Source: Mesohalobacter halotolerans
GTDB lineage: Bacteria; Bacteroidota; Bacteroidia; Flavobacteriales; Flavobacteriaceae
NCBI RefSeq assembly: GCF_006120725.1
Contig: NZ_SWMU01000003.1
Coordinates: 532,362 to 596,361, forward strand
DNA: 64,000 bases
Direction: 5' to 3'
Of this stretch, positions 55,752-64,000 are shown one piece after another. Position 1 is the stretch's first letter. Each line of letters begins with the position of its first letter. The translations under genes and the position numbers were made by a program. The notes below the pieces were generated by a model that had not been told where the DNA came from, did not search any database, and saw only the letters and a program-made list of their open reading frames with translations.

Positions 55752-56465
55752 ATGAGAATTATACCCGCTGTAGATATTATAGAAGGAAAATGTGTGCGAT
55801 TGACTAAAGGTGATTACAAAACCAAAAAAGTCTACAATGAACATCCTCTAGAAGTTGCTAAACACTTTGAAGATTGTGGTATTCAATATTTACATCTTGT
55901 AGATTTAGATGGTGCAAAATCACACCAAATTGTGAATTATAAAATCTTAGAACAAATTGCCTCAAAAACCAATTTAAAAGTTGATTTTGGTGGAGGATTA
56001 AAAACTGATGAAGATTTAAAAATTGCTTTTGGAAGTGGAGCACAACAAATTACAGGTGGTAGTATAGCTGTAAAAAATTCAAAAAAGTTTGAAAATTGGA
56101 TTTCAATTTATGGTAAAGATAGAATTATTCTAGGAGCAGATTGTAAAAACGAAAAAGTAGCTGTAAGTGGCTGGCAAGAAGACAGTCGACTAGAAGTTTT
56201 ACCTTTTATTTCAGGCTATATTTCAAAGGGTATACAATATGTTATTTGCACTGATATATCTAAAGATGGCATGCTTAAAGGACCAGCTTTTGAATTGTAT
56301 AGAAAAATATTGAAAAAAAATAAAACTATAAAACTGATTGCTTCAGGTGGGATTTCTAAATTTGATGATTTAGTAAACTTAAAAGAGGTTGGATGCGAAG
56401 GAGCTATCATCGGAAAAGCTATTTACGAAAATAAGATAAGTCTAAAAGAACTTGTAGATTTATGA
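55752..56465 (+). CDS. hisA: Phosphoribosylformimino-AICAR ribotide isomerase
   Basis: The ATG at 55752 gives 237 residues starting [22 protein letters not shown], with the catalytic Asp8. A start at 55695 would add 19 unmatched residues. The (beta/alpha)8 barrel shows [26 protein letters not shown] with the second catalytic Asp, and [11 protein letters not shown]. Opens the second his block; no attenuator-like hairpin precedes it. Confidence 0.95.
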   Translation: MRIIPAVDIIEGKCVRLTKGDYKTKKVYNEHPLEVAKHFEDCGIQYLHLVDLDGAKSHQIVNYKILEQIASKTNLKVDFGGGLKTDEDLKIAFGSGAQQITGGSIAVKNSKKFENWISIYGKDRIILGADCKNEKVAVSGWQEDSRLEVLPFISGYISKGIQYVICTDISKDGMLKGPAFELYRKILKKNKTIKLIASGGISKFDDLVNLKEVGCEGAIIGKAIYENKISLKELVDL

Positions 56466-56504
56466 TTAAATTGCCTTAAACTAAAACTTAACCAGAAAAA
56501 ACAT

Positions 56505-57260
56505 ATGCTGACAAAACGTATTATACCATGCTTAGATATTAAAAATGGAAGGACGGTCAAAGGTGTAAATTTTGTCAATTTAATAGATGCCGGCGACCCT
56601 GTTGAGTTGGCTCAACGATACGCTGAAAATTTAGCTGATGAATTAGTTTTTCTCGATATTACAGCAACTGAGGAAAAGCGTAAAACTTTAATAGATTTGG
56701 TTCATCGTGTTGGAAAGGCTATCAATATTCCTTTTACTGTTGGTGGTGGTGTGTCGAGCGTAGAAGATGTGAGCGCTATACTGAAAGCTGGTGCCGATAA
56801 AGTGGCTATTAATTCTGCAGCAGTTAAAAACCCTGATTTAATTAATAAACTCTCAGCTAAATTTGGCAATCAATGTATAGTAGTGGCGATAGATGCTAAA
56901 AGAATTGATGATAATTGGAAAGTACATCTTGTTGGTGGAAAAGTCCCAACAGATTTAGATTTATTTGAATGGGCAAGAGAAGTAGAGTTTCGCGGTGCAG
57001 GTGAAATTCTATTTACCTCAATGAATCACGATGGTACCAAAAACGGATTTGCCAATCAAACTTTGAAAAAACTCAACCAAATATTAAACATCCCTGTTAT
57101 TGCTTCAGGTGGAGCGGGATCTATCAAGCATTTTGAAGACACATTTACTTCAGGTAAAGCCGATGCCGCCCTAGCAGCGAGTGTGTTTCATTTTGGAGAA
57201 ATCTCAATCCAAACTTTAAAACAAGAACTTATAAACAGGAAAATCAAAGTAAGATTATGA
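56505..57260 (+). CDS. hisF: Imidazole glycerol phosphate synthase, cyclase subunit
   Basis: The 251-residue barrel has catalytic Asp11 and Lys19 in [32 protein letters not shown], and the second catalytic Asp in [14 protein letters not shown]. It takes ammonia from HisH (45066-45659) and makes IGP and AICAR. Overlaps hisIE by 4 nt. Confidence 0.96.
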   Translation: MLTKRIIPCLDIKNGRTVKGVNFVNLIDAGDPVELAQRYAENLADELVFLDITATEEKRKTLIDLVHRVGKAINIPFTVGGGVSSVEDVSAILKAGADKVAINSAAVKNPDLINKLSAKFGNQCIVVAIDAKRIDDNWKVHLVGGKVPTDLDLFEWAREVEFRGAGEILFTSMNHDGTKNGFANQTLKKLNQILNIPVIASGGAGSIKHFEDTFTSGKADAALAASVFHFGEISIQTLKQELINRKIKVRL

Positions 57261-57856
57261 GAATAGATTTTAATAAAAATAATGACGGTTTAGTACCTGC
57301 AATAATCCAAGACGCGACAACCAAAACAGTCTTAATGCTGGGTTACATGAACGAGGAAGCCTTCACAAAAACACAATCTTTAAAAAAAGTTACCTTCTTT
57401 AGCCGAAGTAAGCAGAGACTTTGGACAAAAGGCGAGGAAAGTGGTAATTATCTAAATCTTGTAGATTATAAAGTAGACTGCGATCATGACACCCTGTTGA
57501 TTCAAGTAAATCCTGAAGGACCAACCTGTCATAAAGGAACTGACACGTGTTGGGCGGAAGACAATCTTCCCCATTATGGATTTCTTACAACTCTAGAACG
57601 TGTAATAGATGAACGAAAAAATTTAGCTGATAAAGACAACTCATATGTGTCATCTTTATTTGACAAAGGTATCAACAAAATAGCGCAAAAAGTAGGAGAA
57701 GAAGCGGTAGAAGTTGTTATAGAAGCAAAAGATGAAAATGAGGATTTGTTCCTAAATGAAAGTGCTGATTTATTATTTCATTATTTAATTTTACTTAGAG
57801 CAAAAGGATATAACTTAGACAATGTTGTTGACGTGTTAAATAAAAGGCATCAGTAG
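57257..57856 (+). CDS. hisIE: Bifunctional phosphoribosyl-AMP cyclohydrolase / phosphoribosyl-ATP pyrophosphatase
   Basis: 199 residues. The HisI half (about 1-105) has [20 protein letters not shown], the metal site [15 protein letters not shown] and CHKGTDTCW. The HisE half (about 112-199) has [17 protein letters not shown] and [15 protein letters not shown]. The fusion is usual in this phylum. One nucleotide separates it from the TruA paralogue. Confidence 0.96.
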   Translation: MRIDFNKNNDGLVPAIIQDATTKTVLMLGYMNEEAFTKTQSLKKVTFFSRSKQRLWTKGEESGNYLNLVDYKVDCDHDTLLIQVNPEGPTCHKGTDTCWAEDNLPHYGFLTTLERVIDERKNLADKDNSYVSSLFDKGINKIAQKVGEEAVEVVIEAKDENEDLFLNESADLLFHYLILLRAKGYNLDNVVDVLNKRHQ

Positions 57857-57857
57857 T

Positions 57858-58637
57858 ATGCAACCTAAGCGTTATTATTATCTCATAGCCTTACAATATT
57901 TAGGATTTCGGTATCATGGATGGCAAATACAGCCAGATGTGCTTACCGTTGAGAAAATGATTAAACGCACATTAGGTTATATTATACCAGACACAAAGCC
58001 AAAAGTTATGGCTTGTGGTCGAACTGATGCTAAAGTTTCTGCTCACAAGACATATATAGAACTATTCTCTGATATTGAAATCCCTAACTTGGATATTTTT
58101 TTAGGAACCTTCAATTTTAACTTACCATCAGATATCAGGGCCTTATCTATCAAGCCTGTGAGTAAACATTTTAATATTATTCAGGATTCTAAGCTTAAGG
58201 AATATCATTACTATTTTTCCTACGGTAAAAAAATGCACCCATTTGGTGCAGCATTGATGTGTATGGTGCAAGATGATCTTGATATAAGACTCATGCAAAA
58301 AGCTGCTAAAGCTTTTAGAGGTCAACATGACTTTTATTCCTACACATTTAGACCTAAGCCAAAAACTAAAACAAAGGCTGACGTTTTAGATTGTAAACTA
58401 GTAGAAAACACAGAGCTTACAGCAAGTTTTTTTCCAGAACGGTCTTATGTATTGAAAGTAAAAGGCACAGGTTTTAAGCGAAATCAAATTCGTTTGATGA
58501 TGGGAATGCTAATTGATTTAGGAAAACATAAAGTAAATTATGACTTTTTCCTTGAAACTTTACAAGGACATAAAAAAATAAAGCTGGAACATATCGCTCC
58601 AGCTTCTGGTCTTATCCTTAAAAATGTTGAATTCTAA
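57858..58637 (+). CDS. Divergent TruA-family pseudouridine synthase in the his operon
   Basis: The 259-residue protein has GFRYHGWQIQP near the N-terminus, ACGRTDAKVSAHKTY with the catalytic Asp57, YHYYFSYG (conserved Tyr) and TGFKRNQIRLMMGMLIDLG. The catalytic Arg-Thr-Asp is kept, but the canonical GVHA is changed to KVSA, and the rest is far from the TruA at 5603. It is 1 nt behind hisIE, so surely co-transcribed. Its target is unknown. The stop overlaps the convergent OmpH-like gene by 4 nt. Confidence 0.85.
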   Translation: MQPKRYYYLIALQYLGFRYHGWQIQPDVLTVEKMIKRTLGYIIPDTKPKVMACGRTDAKVSAHKTYIELFSDIEIPNLDIFLGTFNFNLPSDIRALSIKPVSKHFNIIQDSKLKEYHYYFSYGKKMHPFGAALMCMVQDDLDIRLMQKAAKAFRGQHDFYSYTFRPKPKTKTKADVLDCKLVENTELTASFFPERSYVLKVKGTGFKRNQIRLMMGMLIDLGKHKVNYDFFLETLQGHKKIKLEHIAPASGLILKNVEF

Positions 58638-59152
58638 TTTTTAGTAGTCTGTTCTTCAGTAGGAATACCTAAAGCCTTCATCACTTTTAAAGTTATATCA
58701 AACTCCGGATCAATATAAATCAAAGAATTGTTTTCATTTAATATTTGTGTAAAGCCTTCAGCTTTAACTATTTTCTCAACTTCTTTACCTATCTCATTAT
58801 AAAGCGGTCTCAATAATTCATCTTGACGAACTTGGAGGAGCTTACTAGAATTTGTACGTAATTTTTGAATATCCTCTTCTAGTTTCCTGATATCTTTTTG
58901 TTTTAATTTTTTCAGAGCTTCGGTGTAAGTGGATTCTTTTTCAGAATAGTCTTTAACTTTAGCTTGATATTCATCAAATTTTTCTTTCAGCCCTGTATCT
59001 AAAGTTTTACCATAAGTTTCAAGTTTTTTTTGAACTTCCTCAAATTCTGGCATCTTAGATAAAATGTACTCTGTATTTATCGTGCCTACTTTGGTTTGAG
59101 CAAAGGAAATTGTAGTAAAAACAAAAGTTACAATTAAAAACTTAATTTTCAT
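58634..59152 (-). CDS. OmpH/Skp-like periplasmic chaperone
   Basis: 172 residues with signal peptide MKIKFLIVTFVFTTISFAQ, then VGTINTEYILSKMPEFEEVQ, a long charged coiled coil (about 45-115) and a C-terminal IDPEFDITLKVMKALG. This matches the Skp/OmpH family that holds unfolded outer-membrane proteins. It is not next to bamA here, so it may be one of several paralogues. Confidence 0.9.
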   Translation of the reverse strand: MKIKFLIVTFVFTTISFAQTKVGTINTEYILSKMPEFEEVQKKLETYGKTLDTGLKEKFDEYQAKVKDYSEKESTYTEALKKLKQKDIRKLEEDIQKLRTNSSKLLQVRQDELLRPLYNEIGKEVEKIVKAEGFTQILNENNSLIYIDPEFDITLKVMKALGIPTEEQTTKN

Positions 59153-59219
59153 AATATTAATTTTTGATGCAAATAAAAAACAAAATTACAGCTTATATCT
59201 TATTTTAGTATTTTTTTAA

Positions 59220-61797
<2,578 letters not shown>

Positions 61798-61922
61798 AAA
61801 AGCCTCCCGTACGGAAAGCTTCTCTTGGTTTTTACAAACCAGACACATAAAGTGTCTCAACACAACTTCTTTTGTAACTTCAATCTACATAATTAGATAA
61901 CTTAACGAAGTCAGATTTATCT

Positions 61923-61964
61923 ACTAAGCGCAGCCGAAATCCGGTTACTGAGCATAGTCGAAGT
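61923..61964 (+). repeat. Two 18-bp dispersed repeats in tandem (copies 3 and 4)
   Basis: ACTAAGCGCAGCCGAAAT (61923-61940) and ACTGAGCATAGTCGAAGT (61947-61964), 24 bp apart. The second ends 3 nt from the 3' end of tRNA-Asp. Together with 4254-4271 and 12081-12098 they define the consensus ACTGAGCGNAGYCGAART. The rest of the 61798-61967 gap has an imperfect hairpin after the TetR gene but no gene. Confidence 0.78.
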
Positions 61965-61967
61965 AAG

Positions 61968-62041
61968 CGGTCTGGACGAGACTCGAACTCGCGACCCCCT
62001 GCGTGACAGGCAGGTATTCTAACCAACTGAACTACCAGACC
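61968..62041 (-). tRNA. tRNA-Asp (anticodon GUC)
   Basis: A 74-nt tRNA with acceptor GGTCTGG/CCAGACC, D-arm AGTTCAGTTGGTTAGAAT, anticodon stem CCTGC/GCAGG with loop CTGTCAC (anticodon GTC), and T-arm GTTCGAGTC. The discriminator is G, correct for Asp. CCA is not encoded. Confidence 0.97.
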
Positions 62042-62104
62042 AATTAGCGGATGCAAATATAAACTGAAATTTAATTCTAACAAGTAAAAACAAAAAAATA
62101 TTAA

Positions 62105-63022
62105 TTAAAATTTTTGCTTTTCGAGAAGGTAAGTTAAGATAATTTTTTCAAAACCTCTATTAATGTCAGCATCAACGTATTTGATCCTATATTGTCTACA
62201 TTTTTCCAACAATTTAGCTTTGAATGATTTGGCTAATAAATTATAATCTTCTTTAACTTGATTAGGATATATATCTATTTTTTTCTGACTTTCTACATCG
62301 GTAAATCGGCGTGGAGTTTCTGAAAAATTGAATTCAATTTCCTTTTCAAAATCTGTTGTGTGGAATAGTACGACCTGGTGTTTATTATATTTTAAATGCC
62401 GAAGTGCTTCAAATACATTATTGGTATTTGAATCATCCTGAAACATATCAGAAAATATAAAAACCAAAGAACGTCTCTTTAAGTTCTCAGCAATATAATG
62501 TAAGCTTTTAAGTGTATCTGTACTTTTTGTAGATCCGTGGTTTTTAAAGTATTGTTCTAGTGTATTTGAGACAACTTGCAATTGATTATAACTACACTTT
62601 TCAGAAATATTAAAATCAATTTTACTGGAAAATAAAGATAAACCAAAAGCGTCATTTTGCTTAAGCAAAATATTTATCAATGCTAAAATTGAAATTGAAG
62701 AAAATGTATACTTACTGCATTTATCCAAATCAAACTTATCGACTTTCGGGTAATGCATTGAAGAAGAATTATCTAAGATAAAATGACACCTCAGATTCGT
62801 TTCATCTTCGTATTTTTTGGTGTACAGTTTATCTGTTTTGGCATATAACTTCCAGTCGATAAACTTGGTGCTATCGCCTTTATTATATAACCTATGCTCA
62901 TCGAATTCTGCTGAAAACCCATGAAAAGGACTTTTATGAATACCAGACATAAAGCCCTCAACAATTTGATTTGCTAAAATATTGAGTTTAGAAAAATTAA
63001 ATTTAGACTCTTGTAAATCCAA
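62105..63022 (-). CDS. DUF58 domain protein, TTG start
   Basis: 305 residues from a TTG at 63022. MDLQESKFNFSKLNILANQIVEGF and the following HKSPFHGFSAEFDEHRLYN match usual family N-termini, and the next ATG would remove this part, so TTG decides the start. DIDWKLYA-like text (FIDWKLYAKTDKLYTKKYEDE) and a VWA-like core with ILDNSSSMH follow. Genes of this family are usually next to MoxR ATPase; here the neighbour is thioredoxin, 2 nt upstream. Confidence 0.88.
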   Translation of the reverse strand: MDLQESKFNFSKLNILANQIVEGFMSGIHKSPFHGFSAEFDEHRLYNKGDSTKFIDWKLYAKTDKLYTKKYEDETNLRCHFILDNSSSMHYPKVDKFDLDKCSKYTFSSISILALINILLKQNDAFGLSLFSSKIDFNISEKCSYNQLQVVSNTLEQYFKNHGSTKSTDTLKSLHYIAENLKRRSLVFIFSDMFQDDSNTNNVFEALRHLKYNKHQVVLFHTTDFEKEIEFNFSETPRRFTDVESQKKIDIYPNQVKEDYNLLAKSFKAKLLEKCRQYRIKYVDADINRGFEKIILTYLLEKQKF

Positions 63023-63024
63023 AT

Positions 63025-63342
63025 TTAGATCAAATTATCTAAAGTTTCTGTATAATTTTCTTTTGGAGCAACACCAACCTTTCTATCAACGAGTTCGCCA
63101 CCTTTAAAAAACAAAACTGTAGGTATATTTCTTACTCCATATTTAGCGGCAAATTCCTGATTGGAATCAACATCAAGTTTAGCTACAAGAGCTTTATCTT
63201 TATATTCATTACTTACTTCTTCAATGATTGGACCTACCATCCTACAAGGGCCACACCACTCTGCCCAAAAATCAACCAAAACAGGTTTATCACTATTTAA
63301 TACTTTTTCTTCGAAGTTTGAATCTGTTATTTCTAATGCCAT
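63025..63342 (-). CDS. trxA: Thioredoxin
   Basis: 105 residues with the active site WCGPC (Cys30, Cys33) in VDFWAEWCGPCRMVGP, the cis-Pro in YGVRNIPTVLFF and the ending DNLI. A normal cytoplasmic thioredoxin. First of a pair with the DUF58 gene. Confidence 0.96.
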   Translation of the reverse strand: MALEITDSNFEEKVLNSDKPVLVDFWAEWCGPCRMVGPIIEEVSNEYKDKALVAKLDVDSNQEFAAKYGVRNIPTVLFFKGGELVDRKVGVAPKENYTETLDNLI

Positions 63343-63469
63343 GTTATTTATATTTTAGATAACAAAATTACAATAAGTAGATTTATAATTGAAATGTATT
63401 AACAATTATTAGAGAATTGGTCATAGATTCAATAAAGCCAATTAATTTCACTGAATAAACTATAGTAAT

Positions 63470-63500
63470 AAAAAAAACCCAACTATAAATAGTCAGGGTT
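63470..63500 (-). terminator. Distal terminator of the rRNA operon (after the degenerate 5S end)
   Basis: AACCC (63476-63480) with GGGTT (63496-63500) and ACTAT (63482-63486) with ATAGT (63489-63493) form an interrupted stem. On the minus strand a run of T follows. It resembles the nearer terminator at 63650-63682. Confidence 0.75.
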
Positions 63501-63509
63501 TATAATAAA

Positions 63510-63640
63510 GAAGGTGACGACCTATTCAATGACTGCCTGTGAATACAAGTGTAACGCCGTATGAACAGAAGCAGGAACCTGCCAGTCCGGACAGGCTGGT
63601 TAATCCCTAAAACGGGGTGCCTCGGGGCTCTTCCACAGAT
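63510..63640 (-). pseudogene. Degenerate second copy of the 5S rRNA 3' end plus structured spacer
   Basis: GAAGGTGACGACCTATTC (63510-63527) matches 16 of 18 bases of the true 5S 3' end at 63691-63708, and like it is followed (minus strand) by a terminator. Between 63528 and 63640 the sequence no longer resembles 5S. It holds the near-palindrome CCTGCCAGTCCGGACAGG-CTGG (63578-63599) and GC-rich stems around 63611-63630. It appears to be a repeat or an inserted element. No convincing gene lies in this part of the 348-nt gap (63343-63690). Confidence 0.55.
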
Positions 63641-63649
63641 TATCTCAAA

Positions 63650-63682
63650 TAAAAAACCCTGACAAATAAATGCCAGGGTTTC
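63650..63682 (-). terminator. Proximal terminator after 5S rRNA
   Basis: AAACCCTG (63654-63661) and CAGGGTTT (63674-63681) form an 8-bp stem. On the minus strand it is followed by six T. It begins 10 nt beyond the 5S 3' end. Confidence 0.9.
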
Positions 63683-63690
63683 TTTTTTAA

Positions 63691-63798
<108 letters not shown>

Positions 63799-63879
63799 AG
63801 TTGTAAGGTAGATATTAAATATCTATCTTATAATAAGTTAACATACTGTAATAATAAAAAGAGTCATACGGGTAAAAAA

Positions 63880-64000
63880 AGTTAAACGGATGATTAGTAC
63901 TACTCGGCTATGACATTACTGCCTTTACACCTGTAGCCTATCTACCCTATCGTCTTTAGGGATCCTTAAAAGAAATCTCATCTTGTGGTGGGTTTCGCGC
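63880..64000 (-). rRNA. rrl: 23S ribosomal RNA, 3' end (cut by window edge)
   Basis: The minus strand contains AAGATGAGATTTCTTTTAAGG, given here in part, GGTAGATAGGCTACAGGTGT and GTAGTACTAATCATCCGTTT. These are the last helices of 23S rRNA. The 3' end is placed near 63880 by comparison with known 23S ends and may be off by a few bases. The remainder lies beyond the window. Confidence 0.95.

Noticed and set aside
61880..62083. 67-residue open frame across tRNA-Asp
   Set aside because: It reads through the tRNA and two dispersed repeats and has no protein features.

Overview
The window is a gene-dense, AT-rich stretch of a bacterial chromosome from the Bacteroidetes, most likely the family Flavobacteriaceae. 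The evidence is a gliding-motility ATPase (GldA), a short primary sigma factor without region 1.1, a Rho factor with a long hydrophilic insertion, a menaquinone pathway (MenC, MenE), an E1-alpha/E2 pyruvate dehydrogenase pair, a PafA-type phosphatase, TANNTTTG-type promoter boxes, and short dispersed repeats of a kind I associate with flavobacterial genomes. I see no phage, transposase, integrase, CRISPR array or toxin-antitoxin module. Almost everything is core metabolism, information processing or envelope biology.

Layout. 1-4.1 kb (minus): end of an alpha/beta hydrolase, a BtuF-like binding protein, tRNA-Leu(UAA), tRNA-Gly(GCC) and mutS. 4.1-9.0 kb (plus): an intergenic patch with repeats, a SpoU methyltransferase, a small membrane protein, truA, an ABC exporter and a secreted protein with two TonB-like units. 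9.1-12.8 kb: rho (minus), a DUF4293 membrane protein, an acyl-CoA thioesterase and a CrtA-like protein, followed by a large palindromic repeat element. 13.1-16.8 kb (plus): M28 peptidase, SDR, SprT-like protein and DUF389 membrane protein. 16.8-23.9 kb: MlaF/MlaE, PafA phosphatase, a lipoprotein, DNA polymerase I and a four-helix-bundle protein. 24.0-27.4 kb: menC, a CPBP protease and menE, punctuated by two heptanucleotide arrays. 27.5-33.3 kb: M1 peptidase, a lipoprotein-type KatG, a small regulatory-domain lipoprotein and an M24 peptidase. 33.5-40.3 kb (plus): large TPR protein, fabG, VWA membrane protein and SPFH protein.

40.3-58.6 kb holds the histidine pathway in two blocks on the same strand. 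hisGDCBH sits behind an attenuator-like leader, and hisA-hisF-hisIE follows about 10 kb later. The genes between are patatin, M1 peptidase, a secreted protein, gldA, M28 peptidase, rpoD, pdhC and pdhA. The second block ends in a divergent TruA paralogue. This recalls enteric hisT (truA), whose loss derepresses his attenuation, and it is the most interesting functional hint in the window.

58.6-64 kb: OmpH/Skp-like chaperone, ligA, a TetR regulator, tRNA-Asp(GUC), a DUF58 protein, thioredoxin, and the 3' end of a ribosomal RNA operon on the minus strand (23S end, 5S). Beyond the 5S lie two terminators and a second, degenerate copy of the 5S 3' end. All calls come from reading the sequence; no database searches were possible.
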